From DASRWT01 sp046728035 (GTDB taxonomy: Bacteria; Methylomirabilota; Methylomirabilia; Rokubacteriales; CSP1-6): a stretch of DNA of 10,582 bases. The stretch lies in NCBI GenBank assembly GCA_046728035.1, contig JBKPDT010000276.1, positions 1 through 10,582 of the forward strand, given 5' to 3'. Shown in pieces: positions 1 to 8,619 of this stretch (its first letter is position 1; each line of letters opens with the position of its first letter). Made by a program: the position numbers and the translations under genes. The notes beneath the pieces are model-generated. The model was not told the DNA's origin. It saw only the letters and a program-made list of their open reading frames with translations, and did not search any database.

Positions 1-321
1 CTCTCGGCGCTTCTCGCCGCCTCCGCCACGGCGTTCGGCATGAACGTGCTCAACCCCAAGACGGCGCTCTTCTTCCTCGCGTTCCTGCCGCAGTTCGCCG
101 ATGTGTCGCGCCCCCATGTCGGCGGGCAGATCCTCGCCCTCGGCCTGCTCTTCGTGCTCCTCGGGCTCTGTACCGACGGGCTCTACGCCCTCGGCGCGGG
201 GACGGCGGCGCACTGGCTCCGCGGCCAGCCGCGCTTCCTCGCGAGCGAGCGTTGGGTCTCGGGCAGCATGTACATCGGGCTTGGCGTGGCCGCGGCGCTC
301 TCGAGCGGCAATCGCAAGTAG
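1..321 (+). CDS. LysE/RhtB family exporter, C-terminal fragment (5' end outside window)
   Basis: The reading frame is open from the first base and ends at TAG 319-321, so the true start lies upstream. The visible 106 residues contain NPKTALFFLAFLPQF near the beginning, the hallmark segment after the central loop of the LysE/RhtB family of inner-membrane amino-acid and metabolite exporters. Two further hydrophobic stretches follow, one around GGQILALGLLFVLLGLCTDGLYALGAG and one near the C-terminus (SMYIGLGVAAALSS), as expected for the last membrane helices of the family. The substrate cannot be inferred from this part. The next gene, an MFS transporter, follows after 39 bases on the same strand, so the two may be cotranscribed. 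Family assignment is firm; substrate and full length are unknown. Confidence 0.85.
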   Translation, partial: LSALLAASATAFGMNVLNPKTALFFLAFLPQFADVSRPHVGGQILALGLLFVLLGLCTDGLYALGAGTAAHWLRGQPRFLASERWVSGSMYIGLGVAAALSSGNRK

Positions 322-353
322 GCAGGCCGGGCAGACCGGACACGGGCTAGAGT

Positions 354-359
354 AGGAGG
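354..359 (+). promoter_or_regulatory. Shine-Dalgarno AGGAGG, abnormally close to the MFS start
   Basis: A full AGGAGG lies one base upstream of ATG 361, whereas 5-9 bases is usual. There is no alternative ATG, GTG or TTG in frame between the stop at 319-321 and residue 37 of the protein, so the start is not easily moved. Either spacing is relaxed here or this purine run is not the functional site. Confidence 0.4.
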
Positions 360-360
360 C

Positions 361-1560
361 ATGTCCAAGCTCTCGCCGACCAGCCTCCTGCTGAACCTCG
401 GCCACGCCCTCGACCATCTCTTCCTCCTGATCTTCGCCACTGCCGTCGCGGCCATCGCCACGGAGTGGGGCATGCTCTGGCAGGACCTGATGCCTTACAC
501 CGCCGGAGCCTTCGTGCTCTTCGGGCTCGGTTCCCTCCCGGCCGGACGCCTCGGCGATCTCTGGGGCCGGCGTGCCATGATGGTGATCTTCTTTCTGGGC
601 CTGGGCGCGGCCGCCTGCCTCGTGGCGCTCGCGCGCGGTCCCTGGTCCCTTGCCGCGTCGCTCACCCTGATGGGCGCCTTCGCCGCGATCTATCACCCCG
701 TCGGCATTCCCATGCTGGTGCAGGGGGCGCGCAACCCGGGCTTCACCATCGGCGTCAACGGCCTCGCGGGCAACCTCGGCATCGCCGGCGCCGCCATCCT
801 CACCGGGTTCCTCGTGAAGATGGTCGGGTGGCGCGCGGCCTTCGCCGTGCCCGGCATCATGGCCATGCTCTGCGGGCTTCTCTTCGCCGCGCTCGTGCCC
901 CGCGAGGAGACGGCCCCCGCGAAGCGGCCCAGGAAGTCCGTGGATCTGCCCCGCGACCTGATGGTGCGCGTGTTCTTCGTGATGACGCTCGCCGCCATCT
1001 CGAGCAGCCTCATCTTCAACTTCACCACCAACGGCAACGGCCAGCTCCTGGCCGAGCGGCTCAAGGGCATCATCGACGATCCGGCCACGCTCGGTATCCT
1101 TCTCGCCGTGGTCTACACCATCGCCTCTTTCGCCCAGCTGGTGGTCGGCAAGCTCATCGACCGCCTGCCGCTCAAGCGCGTGTACCTCCCCATCGTGGCC
1201 GCCCAGGTGCCGCTCTTCCTCCTCGCCGCGCACGCCACTGGCTGGGCGCTCTACGCCGTCGCGCTCCTCTTCATGGTCTTCGTCTTCGGCGCCATCCCGT
1301 TCGTCGACGCGATGATCGTGCAGTACGTGGACGACCGCATGCGCTCGCGCGTGTCGGGGATGCGGCTGGCGGTGTCCTTCGGGGTGAGCTCGCTCGCGGT
1401 TTACCTGCTGGGGCCGGTGGTCAAGGGCGCGGGCTTCACCACGCTCCTGCTGCTCATGGCGGGGATCTCGGCGCTCACGACGCTGTTCGTCTCGCTGCTG
1501 CCCGGCGCGGTGCGGAGCGCGGAGGTCGCGGCGCCGGCGCCGGCTACCGTTTCACGCTGA
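361..1560 (+). CDS. MFS transporter, 12-helix type
   Basis: A 399-residue, strongly hydrophobic protein of typical major facilitator length. The cytoplasmic loop between helices 2 and 3 carries the MFS signature as AGRLGDLWGRR (residues 61-71). A charged, Lys/Arg/Pro-rich central loop (about residues 180-200) separates two halves of roughly six helices each. The helix-4 region reads AIYHPVGIPML, reminiscent of fosmidomycin-resistance-type and related drug or metabolite MFS proteins, but this does not settle a substrate. ATG 361 is the only standard start between the preceding stop (319-321) and the first helix. AGGAGG at 354-359 lies only one base from it, unusually close. The 3' end overlaps the convergent OsmC gene by 17 bases. 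Function beyond 'transporter' is inference. Confidence 0.88.
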   Translation: MSKLSPTSLLLNLGHALDHLFLLIFATAVAAIATEWGMLWQDLMPYTAGAFVLFGLGSLPAGRLGDLWGRRAMMVIFFLGLGAAACLVALARGPWSLAASLTLMGAFAAIYHPVGIPMLVQGARNPGFTIGVNGLAGNLGIAGAAILTGFLVKMVGWRAAFAVPGIMAMLCGLLFAALVPREETAPAKRPRKSVDLPRDLMVRVFFVMTLAAISSSLIFNFTTNGNGQLLAERLKGIIDDPATLGILLAVVYTIASFAQLVVGKLIDRLPLKRVYLPIVAAQVPLFLLAAHATGWALYAVALLFMVFVFGAIPFVDAMIVQYVDDRMRSRVSGMRLAVSFGVSSLAVYLLGPVVKGAGFTTLLLLMAGISALTTLFVSLLPGAVRSAEVAAPAPATVSR

Positions 1561-2011
1561 TATCGGTCTTCACCGAGCTCGCGATGAAGCACTGCTCGTG
1601 CGCCTCGTGATGAAGCTGCTCCTCGTCGGCGGCGGTCGGCCGCTTCTCCCCGCCGTAGACGATCGTCGGGTGTAGCGTCACCATGCTCACCCACGGCGCG
1701 GCCCCCCGCTCGCTCTTCGTCATCACCCCCACCGCCTGGTCCTCGTAGCTGTCCACCACGAACCCCCGCTTCTGCGCCAGGTAGACGAAGGTCAGCATGT
1801 GGCAGCTCGAAATCGAGGCCACGTAGGCCTCCTCCGGATCCACCGACGCCGGGTTCGACCAGGGCGCCGGCACGACGGAGGGTGAGGCCGAGGCGGGCAC
1901 GGTGACCCCACCGTCGAAGCTCCAGGTGTGCTCGCGGGAGAACTTGCCCTTGGCGAAATCCTCGGGCGCGCCCGTACGCGTCCATTTGACGATGGCCTTG
2001 TGCTCGGACAC
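1544..2011 (-). CDS. OsmC/Ohr-family peroxide-detoxifying protein
   Basis: A 155-residue protein of the OsmC superfamily, which reduces organic hydroperoxides and related oxidants in the cytoplasm using two cysteines. Both are present: Cys70 in EEAYVASISSCHML, which also contains the conserved glutamate region, and Cys141 in AHEQCFIASS. The N-terminal HKAIVKW and FSREHTWSFDGG segments match the family's first strands. The start is GTG at 2011; a GGAGTA stretch (plus-strand positions 2022-2027) about ten bases upstream is a plausible ribosome binding site. The stop lies inside the convergent MFS gene. The VOC-family gene 68 bases upstream on the same strand probably shares its transcript. Membership is clear, but the sequence does not show whether it is OsmC, Ohr or a YhfA-like subgroup. 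Confidence 0.9.
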   Translation of the reverse strand: MSEHKAIVKWTRTGAPEDFAKGKFSREHTWSFDGGVTVPASASPSVVPAPWSNPASVDPEEAYVASISSCHMLTFVYLAQKRGFVVDSYEDQAVGVMTKSERGAAPWVSMVTLHPTIVYGGEKRPTAADEEQLHHEAHEQCFIASSVKTDISVKR

Positions 2012-2079
2012 GACGTCACGCTACTCCGGGAGCGCGGGCGATGCAACGTCCGACAAGGTGCATTCGACGCCGAACGTGA

Positions 2080-2577
2080 CTACCCCGCATACGCCCGCTT
2101 CAGCGCATCGATGTCGATCTTCTTCATCTGAAGCATCGCCTCCATGGCTCGCCCGGCTCTTTTGGGATCGGGGTCGGCGATCATCTCGGCGAGAACGCGG
2201 GGAACGACTTGCCACGAAACGCCGTACTTGTCCTTGAGCCAGCCGCACTGCTGCGCCGCGACATCTCCGCCCTTGGTGAGCTTCTCCCAGTAGTAATCCA
2301 CCTCGGCCTGGGTCTCGCAATTGACCTGGAAGGAGATGGCCTCGGTGAACTTGAACACCGGGCCGCCGTTGAGCGCGGTAAACGCCTGGCCCTCAAGCTC
2401 GAATGCCACCGTCAACACCGTTCCCGGCGGTTTGCCGTGGACCTCGCGCCCGGCTTCTCCGTAGCGGGAAACCGCCACGACCTTTGAGTTCTTGAAGATC
2501 GCGGTATAGAACGCGACCGCCTCTTCCGCCTGATCATCGAACCACAAGCACGGGCTGATCCTTTGAACGATGGGCAT
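2080..2577 (-). CDS. VOC superfamily protein, PhnB-like (3-demethylubiquinone-9 methyltransferase-like fold family)
   Basis: A 165-residue protein of the vicinal-oxygen-chelate/glyoxalase superfamily, PhnB-like branch. Residues 6-30 (RISPCLWFDDQAEEAVAFY followed by TAIFKNSKV) match the start of this group. GQAFTALNGGPVFKFTEAIS (residues 63-82) and the segment GWLKDKYGVSWQVVP (112-126) are also characteristic. Members are often labelled 3-demethylubiquinone-9 3-methyltransferase, but that activity is not supported for the group and no SAM-binding motif is visible; the true reaction is unknown. The frame stays open to 2718, but ATG 2577 with AGGAGG six bases upstream is clearly the better start. 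It is divergent from mfd (146-base gap) and lies 68 bases upstream of the OsmC gene, suggesting a two-gene minus-strand unit. Confidence 0.87.
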   Translation of the reverse strand: MPIVQRISPCLWFDDQAEEAVAFYTAIFKNSKVVAVSRYGEAGREVHGKPPGTVLTVAFELEGQAFTALNGGPVFKFTEAISFQVNCETQAEVDYYWEKLTKGGDVAAQQCGWLKDKYGVSWQVVPRVLAEMIADPDPKRAGRAMEAMLQMKKIDIDALKRAYAG

Positions 2578-2583
2578 GGTGTT

Positions 2584-2589
2584 CCTCCT
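2584..2589 (-). promoter_or_regulatory. Shine-Dalgarno that fixes the VOC-protein start
   Basis: On the minus strand this reads AGGAGG and sits six bases before ATG 2577. It argues against the longer frame that would begin at 2718, whose extra 47 residues do not resemble the family. Confidence 0.75.
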
Positions 2590-2723
2590 GTTCGGGTCTT
2601 GTCCCTCTCCACTGGTCGATCGAAGAGGTGCGATATCGACAGCGCTCTGGGCCAAGGGTCGGGGTCCCCCCAGATTCGCGCCCGTACCCCCTTTGATGTA
2701 CTCTTTGCAAGGCCGCAAGTAGC

Positions 2724-5700
2724 ATGACCGATCTTCCCGCCGTGCTCGCTCGCTGGGGGGCGTTCAAGGACCTCGCCGACGCCCTCGCCCAGGGAGAACT
2801 CCGTCTGGCGGCCCGCGGCCTCTGGGGCTCCGCGCGCGGCCTGGTGATCGCGGGCCTCGCGCGCGCCGCCGAGCGGGCCATCCTGGTGGTCGCCCCCGGG
2901 CCCGCCGAGGTGCACCAGACCGCGCAGGACGTGACCTTCTTTCTCGACGCGCTCGGCGGGGCGGGCGAAGGCGCGCGCCGCGTGCTCGAGTTCCCGCCGC
3001 CGCAGGGCGCCGGATGGCGGGGCAACCGGCACGGCGAAGGCGACGCGATGCGCGCGCTGGTGGGCCATCGCCTGCTGCGCGGGGAGGCGGTGGTGGTCGT
3101 CGCCACGCCCGCCGCGCTGACCGCGCCGCTGCTCAAGCCCGCCGACTATCGCGCGCGGCTGTTGCGCCTGGAGCTGGGTGGCACGGTGGACCGCGAGGCC
3201 GTCGTCGCCGGGCTCGAGGCGGCGGGCTACGAGCGGGTGGAGGCGGTCGTCGAGGTCGGGCAGTGGAGCCTCCGCGGGGGCATCGTGGATATCTTCTCGC
3301 CCTCGCGCGAGCGGCCGGTGCGGGTGGAGCTCTTCGGCGACGAGATCGAGTCGCTGCGGCTCTTCGACCCGACCTCTCAGCGATCGGTGGAAGATCTGCT
3401 CGATCTCGATGTGCTCCCCCTCGTGGGTCCCGCTCACTCTGCCGACGAAGACCGCCGCACGCTCACCGCCTACATGCCGGGCGATGCGCTGGCGGTGCTG
3501 CTGGATCCCGCCGTGCTCGACGCGCCGCCCGACGACGCCCCCGCCGCGGTGCCGCTGGCCGACCTGCTCGCGGACTTCCAGCGCCTGGACCTCGCGCTCC
3601 TCGCGCCCGCTGGCCCGGAGGCAGGCGGCTTCGCCATGGGCACGCGCTCGGTGGGGGGCCACCGCGGCCAATTCAAGCTGCTCGCGGCTGAGATCGAGAA
3701 ATGGCGGGCCGAGGGCTTCGCGGTACGGCTGGTCGTCAATGACGAGAGCCAGGCCTCGCGCTTGAAGAAGATCCTCGCGGAGCACGGGCACGAAGCCTGG
3801 CCCGATGCACGACTCTGGAGCGACGAGGGTCTGGGGGTGCTGGAGGGCGACGTGGCGGCGGGCTTCCAGCTCCCGGCGCTGGGGCTGGTCGTCCTGACCG
3901 AGGAGGAGATCTTCGGGGCGCGCCGGCGGCGACTCCAGCGGCCACGCTTCCAGCGCGGCGCCGCCATCGCGTCGTATGCGGATCTGGCACCCAACGATCT
4001 CGTGGTGCACGAGTCACACGGCGTTGGCCGCTACCATGGGATTCGCACGCTCAAGACCGACGGACGCGACGGGGACTTCCTGCTTCTGGAGTACGGCGAG
4101 GGCGGCCGCCTCTTCCTCCCGGTGGAGCGCCTGGACCTCATCTCCAAGTATCTCGGCGCGCCCGAGACCGCGGCGAAGCTCGACCGGCTGGGCGGCGCCG
4201 CCTGGGGACGGGTCAAGGAATCGGTGCGGGCCGCGCTGCGCGAGATGGCGGAGGAGCTGCTCAAGCTCTACGCCTCGCGCTCGCTGGCTTCCCGTCCGGC
4301 CTTCGGGCCGGACACGCCGTGGCAGCGCGAGTTCGAGGTGGCCTTCCGCTTCGAAGAGACGCCGGATCAGCAGCGCGCCATCGACGAGGTCAAGGCCGAC
4401 ATGGAGCGCGAACGCCCCATGGACCGGCTCGTGGCGGGCGACGTCGGCTACGGCAAGACGGAGGTGGCGCTGCGCGCCGCCTTCAAGGCGGTGTCGGAAG
4501 GCCGCCAGGTCGCCGTGCTCGTCCCGACGACCGTGCTCGCCCAGCAGCACTGGAATACCTTCGTGGACCGGTTCGGGCCGTTCCCCGCCAAGGTGGAGCT
4601 GCTCTCGCGCTTCCGGACGCCGAAGGAGCAGAAGGCGGTGGTGGCCGGGCTCAAGTCCGGAGCGGTGGACGTGGTGATCGGCACGCATCGTCTCCTCTCC
4701 AAGGATGTGGAATTCAAGCGGCTCGGCCTCCTCGTGGTGGACGAGGAGCACCGCTTCGGCGTGACGCACAAGGAGCGCATCAAGCAGATGCGCACCGCGG
4801 TGGACGTGCTCACACTCACCGCCACCCCCATCCCACGCACGCTGTACATGGCGATGTCGGGGGTACGCGACCTCTCGGTGATCGAGACGCCGCCGCTCAA
4901 CCGCCTGCCCGTCGAGACGGTGGTGACGCGCTTCAGCCGCGGCGTGATCAAGGAAGCCATCGAGCGCGAGCTGCAGCGGGGCGGCCAGATCTTCTTCGTC
5001 CACAACCGCGTGCAGTCGCTGGTCTCCATGACCACCTTCATCAAGAGCCTGGTCCCGGAGGCGCGAGTGCTCATGGCCCATGGGCAGATGGCGGAGCGGG
5101 AGCTGGAATCCGTGATGGTGAAGTTCGTGGACGGACAGGCCGATATCCTCGTCTCCACCGCGATCGTGGAATCCGGGCTCGACATCCCCGCCTCCAATAC
5201 CATCATCATCAACCGGGCCGACCGCTTCGGCCTGGCCCAGCTCTACCAGCTCCGGGGCCGGGTGGGCCGGGAGAGGATGCAGGCCCACGCCTATCTCCTC
5301 GTGCCCGCGGACGGGCGTCTGGACGAGACCGCCCAGCGCCGCCTCCGTGTCATCGAGGAGCTGACCGAGCTGGGCGCCGGCTTCAAGCTGGCCCTCCGGG
5401 ACCTCGAGATCCGGGGGGCGGGTAACCTCCTGGGGGCCCAGCAGCACGGGCATATCGCCGCGGTGGGGTTCGATCTCTATACGAAGCTGCTGGAGGAAGC
5501 TGTGAGAGAATTGCGCGGCGAGGCCCCCGCCGCCGAGGTGGACCCCACCATCACGGTCGAGGTCGAGGCCCTCCTCCCCGAGGCCTACGTGTCCGAGGAG
5601 GGCCAGCGACTTGCGCTCTACAAGCGGCTCGCCGAGATCGGCTCGGCCGACGAGGTCACGGACATGCGGGCAGAGCTGGCCGACCGGTTCGGCCCGCCGC

Positions 5701-5975
5701 CGCCGGCGGTGGAGGCGTTGCTCGACGTGGTCGAGCTGCGGCTCGCGGCGCGGGCGATCGGGGTGGAACGGGTCGAGGCCCAGGGCGGGCGGGCGCTCGT
5801 GACGTTCGCCCCGTCGACGCCGGTGACGCCGGAGCGGCTGCTGGCGGTGATCGGGCGGAGCCGGGGGCGCATGAAAATGCTGAGGGAGTTCACCATGGAA
5901 GCGCAGATCCCGCGCGGCGGGTGGCCGGAAGTGCGGGCCGCCCTCGCGACCGTGCTCAAGGAGCTGGCGAAGTGA
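2724..5975 (+). CDS. mfd: Mfd, transcription-repair coupling factor
   Basis: A DNA translocase of 1083 residues (E. coli Mfd is about 1150) that pushes stalled RNA polymerase off damaged DNA and recruits UvrA. Domain order is complete. The N-terminal UvrB-like module includes the RGGIVDIFSP segment near residue 190. A CarD-like RNA-polymerase-interaction domain spans about 418-500 (LAPNDLVVHESHGVGRYHGI onward). Superfamily 2 motor motifs follow: Walker A GDVGYGKTE (572-580), DEEH box (673-676), motif VI QLRGRVGR (842-849). The TRG translocation segment (LGAGFKLALRDLEIRGAGN, about 883-902) and the C-terminal TRCF domain (about 935-1030) complete it. ATG 2724 has no strong ribosome binding site, but no earlier in-frame start exists after the TGA at 2694. 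Its stop overlaps the next start as GTGA, so translational coupling with the isomerase gene is likely. Confidence 0.97.
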   Translation: MTDLPAVLARWGAFKDLADALAQGELRLAARGLWGSARGLVIAGLARAAERAILVVAPGPAEVHQTAQDVTFFLDALGGAGEGARRVLEFPPPQGAGWRGNRHGEGDAMRALVGHRLLRGEAVVVVATPAALTAPLLKPADYRARLLRLELGGTVDREAVVAGLEAAGYERVEAVVEVGQWSLRGGIVDIFSPSRERPVRVELFGDEIESLRLFDPTSQRSVEDLLDLDVLPLVGPAHSADEDRRTLTAYMPGDALAVLLDPAVLDAPPDDAPAAVPLADLLADFQRLDLALLAPAGPEAGGFAMGTRSVGGHRGQFKLLAAEIEKWRAEGFAVRLVVNDESQASRLKKILAEHGHEAWPDARLWSDEGLGVLEGDVAAGFQLPALGLVVLTEEEIFGARRRRLQRPRFQRGAAIASYADLAPNDLVVHESHGVGRYHGIRTLKTDGRDGDFLLLEYGEGGRLFLPVERLDLISKYLGAPETAAKLDRLGGAAWGRVKESVRAALREMAEELLKLYASRSLASRPAFGPDTPWQREFEVAFRFEETPDQQRAIDEVKADMERERPMDRLVAGDVGYGKTEVALRAAFKAVSEGRQVAVLVPTTVLAQQHWNTFVDRFGPFPAKVELLSRFRTPKEQKAVVAGLKSGAVDVVIGTHRLLSKDVEFKRLGLLVVDEEHRFGVTHKERIKQMRTAVDVLTLTATPIPRTLYMAMSGVRDLSVIETPPLNRLPVETVVTRFSRGVIKEAIERELQRGGQIFFVHNRVQSLVSMTTFIKSLVPEARVLMAHGQMAERELESVMVKFVDGQADILVSTAIVESGLDIPASNTIIINRADRFGLAQLYQLRGRVGRERMQAHAYLLVPADGRLDETAQRRLRVIEELTELGAGFKLALRDLEIRGAGNLLGAQQHGHIAAVGFDLYTKLLEEAVRELRGEAPAAEVDPTITVEVEALLPEAYVSEEGQRLALYKRLAEIGSADEVTDMRAELADRFGPPPPAVEALLDVVELRLAARAIGVERVEAQGGRALVTFAPSTPVTPERLLAVIGRSRGRMKMLREFTMEAQIPRGGWPEVRAALATVLKELAK
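5958..5963 (+). promoter_or_regulatory. Shine-Dalgarno inside the 3' end of mfd
   Basis: AAGGAG eight bases before GTG 5972. Together with the GTGA overlap and the signal peptide that begins there, it selects GTG 5972 over the upstream ATG at 5921 in the same frame. Confidence 0.7.
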
Positions 5976-7054
5976 GAGGGCGTGTCCGTCTCGCCGCGCC
6001 CCTCCTTCTCGTCATCCTCCTCGAGGGCTGCTCGATCCCGTCCTGGGTCCCGTACTACGGCAAGTCGAGGCCGAGCGCGACGCAGACACCTTCCCGGCCC
6101 GTCAAGCAGGTCACCGCTCCCCTCATCTCCGCCGGCACCGCCGCGCCGGTGGATCCCGAGGCCGTGCTCGACCGCGTCATCTGCGTGGTGAACAACGACG
6201 CCATCACGCTGTTCGAGCTGGACGAGGCCGAGGCCTACTACCTCTTCGAGACCAAGGAGACGGCGCCGACCGGCGACGGGCGCATCGCGCTGCGGGAGCG
6301 GCTGCTCCAGCGCATCATCGAGAATCGCCTCCAGCTTCAGCAGGCCGAGCGCGAGAAGATTGGCGTGGACGAGGTGGAGATGACCGAGCAGATGGCCGAC
6401 GTGATGAAGAAGATGAGCGTGAAGACGGAGGCCGAGCTCGAGCAGGTCTTCAAGCGACAGGGCGTCACCTTGGAGTCCATCAAGAAGCGGATCCGCGACC
6501 AGCTCATGGTCGACCGCGTCCGCCGGCGCCGCGTGAACATGCGCGTCACCGTGACCGAGCAGGAGATCGACCGCTACCTCGAGCAGAATCGGGAGAAGCT
6601 CGAGACCGGTCTCACCTTCGAGGCCCGCCATATCCTCCTCCTCCCCGACCCCAACCGCGGTGAGGACGGGTGGGAGGACGCCAAGCGGCGCGCGAGCGAT
6701 GCCTACGACAAGGTCCTCGCGGGCGCCGACTTCGCGGACGTGGCGAAGGAGTTCTCCCAGGACGGGTCCGGCAAGGATGGCGGCTCGCTCGGCACGCTCA
6801 AGCGGGGCGAGCTGGCGCCGGAAATCGAGGCCGCCATCCTCAAGTTGTCGCCGGGTGAGACCTCCGCGCCCTTCCGCTCGGGGGTCGGGTACCATCTCTT
6901 CAAGCTCGACGCCAAGGAGTCGCTGAGCGGCGAAGGAATGACCCTGGCCCGGAACCAGATCCGGGACATCCTCCTGCGCGAGAAGCTCCAGACCCGGCTC
7001 AGGGAGTGGCTCACCGAGATCCGCCAGCGCGCCATCGTCGACATGCGCCTGTGA
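5972..7054 (+). CDS. SurA/PrsA-like peptidyl-prolyl isomerase, predicted lipoprotein
   Basis: A 360-residue periplasmic folding factor. Residues 1-20 form a signal peptide (RGRVR, then a Leu/Val/Ile core) ending in LLEGC, so Cys20 is a candidate lipidation site, although Glu at -2 is unusual for a lipobox. A Pro/Ser/Thr-rich linker runs to about residue 60. The SurA N-terminal chaperone region follows (about 65-200: VLDRVICVVNNDAITLFELD, then long charged helices). A single parvulin domain spans about 213-310, containing FEARHILL, ADFADVAKEFSQDGSGKDGG and PFRSGVGYHLFKL. E. coli SurA has two parvulin domains and is soluble, so this protein is closer in layout to PrsA-type foldases or to the short SurA-like proteins of other Gram-negative lineages. 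The start is GTG, overlapping the mfd stop by four bases. Likely role: folding or escorting outer-membrane and exported proteins. Confidence 0.9.
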   Translation: MRGRVRLAAPLLLVILLEGCSIPSWVPYYGKSRPSATQTPSRPVKQVTAPLISAGTAAPVDPEAVLDRVICVVNNDAITLFELDEAEAYYLFETKETAPTGDGRIALRERLLQRIIENRLQLQQAEREKIGVDEVEMTEQMADVMKKMSVKTEAELEQVFKRQGVTLESIKKRIRDQLMVDRVRRRRVNMRVTVTEQEIDRYLEQNREKLETGLTFEARHILLLPDPNRGEDGWEDAKRRASDAYDKVLAGADFADVAKEFSQDGSGKDGGSLGTLKRGELAPEIEAAILKLSPGETSAPFRSGVGYHLFKLDAKESLSGEGMTLARNQIRDILLREKLQTRLREWLTEIRQRAIVDMRL

Positions 7055-7070
7055 TGGCCAAAAAATCCGG

Positions 7071-7100
7071 TTGACAGTCTTCTGACCCGTGTGGGAGAGT
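7071..7100 (+). promoter_or_regulatory. Putative sigma-70-type promoter for rho
   Basis: A perfect -35 hexamer TTGACA (7071-7076) starts 16 bases after the isomerase stop. With an 18-base spacer, GAGAGT (7095-7100) is a poor -10 (matches at A2, A4 and T6), but it is preceded by TGG, an extended -10-like element. Transcription would start near 7107 and give a leader of about 155 bases before rho. The -35 is convincing in this GC-rich background; the -10 is not. Confidence 0.45.
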
Positions 7101-7188
7101 GGCGGTGTCGAGCCGTTGGTCCCCCGTACCCAGTGACGCCCCCCGGAGATCGCCATTTCGCAGCGCATTCCTAAGCGCAACACGCCCC

Positions 7189-7239
7189 CGGGTGACACAC
7201 CCGAGTCCTCCCCGGACCCGGCCGCGACGCCTTCGGCCG
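7189..7239 (+). promoter_or_regulatory. Structured rho leader: two small hairpins
   Basis: CGGGTG (7189-7194) and CACCCG (7198-7203) form a perfect six-base stem with a three-base loop. CGGCCG at 7219-7224 and again at 7234-7239 can form a second six-base stem with a nine-base loop. CCTCC at 7207-7211 can in addition pair with GGAGG at 7242-7246 or with the rho ribosome binding site at 7251-7255. Rho is autoregulated through its leader in E. coli; a comparable role here is inference. Confidence 0.3.
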
Positions 7240-7250
7240 CCGGAGGGGAT

Positions 7251-7255
7251 GGAGG
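7251..7255 (+). promoter_or_regulatory. Ribosome binding site of rho
   Basis: GGAGG seven bases before ATG 7263. It supports this start over a possible non-standard upstream start in the open in-frame leader (7137-7262). Confidence 0.75.
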
Positions 7256-7262
7256 CACGAAG

Positions 7263-8516
<1,254 letters not shown>

Positions 8517-8528
8517 CCGCTCGGCCCG

Positions 8529-8545
8529 GCCGCGCTCCGCGCGGC
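8529..8545 (+). terminator. Hairpin after rho, terminator-like but without a U tract
   Basis: GCCGCGC (8529-8535) and GCGCGGC (8539-8545) form a perfect seven-base all-GC stem with a TCC loop, 12 bases after the rho stop codon. It is followed by ATCCCCTCC rather than a T run, so it is not a canonical intrinsic terminator. It may terminate weakly or protect the mRNA end. Its place just before a new promoter fits a transcript boundary. Confidence 0.35.
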
Positions 8546-8577
8546 ATCCCCTCCCCAAAGGTCAAGTATTTGATTTG

Positions 8578-8606
8578 TTGCCTTTTCTTGACTCGGCTGG
8601 TATCCT
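8578..8606 (+). promoter_or_regulatory. Putative sigma-70 promoter for rpmE-prfA-prmC
   Basis: TTGCCT (8578-8583), a 17-base spacer and TATCCT (8601-8606) each match the consensus at four of six positions at ideal spacing. The stretch from about 8556 to 8620 is strikingly AT-rich against the GC-rich surroundings, as bacterial promoters often are. Transcription would begin near 8613, only a few bases before the ribosome binding site, so the leader would be short. Confidence 0.6.
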
Positions 8607-8619
8607 TTGTACTTCATTC

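Noticed and set aside
2578..2718. N-terminal extension of the VOC protein from 2718
   Set aside because: The AGGAGG at 2584-2589 and the family's usual N-terminus place the start at 2577; the extension has no family similarity and would fill the divergent promoter region.
2578..2723. Divergent promoters between the VOC gene and mfd
   Set aside because: The 146-base gap must hold start signals, but only weak hexamers are visible (for example TACTCT at 2699-2704 with no -35 partner), so I cannot place a promoter on either strand.
2412..4010. A 532-codon open frame antisense to mfd, and similar long antisense frames at 4014-5453, 5618-7408 and 7011-8558
   Set aside because: They run opposite mfd, the isomerase gene or rho, which are certain from motifs. 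Their composition (runs of Arg, His, Gly, Ala, Leu without domains) is what high-G+C third positions produce on the opposite strand.
7054..7074. Six-codon ATG frame overlapping the isomerase stop (MAKKSG)
   Set aside because: Too short to support, and it runs into the TTGACA of the probable rho promoter.
7091..7174. 27-codon GTG-started open frame in the rho leader, considered as a rho leader peptide
   Set aside because: No ribosome binding site; the start overlaps the proposed -10 region, and the composition is unremarkable.
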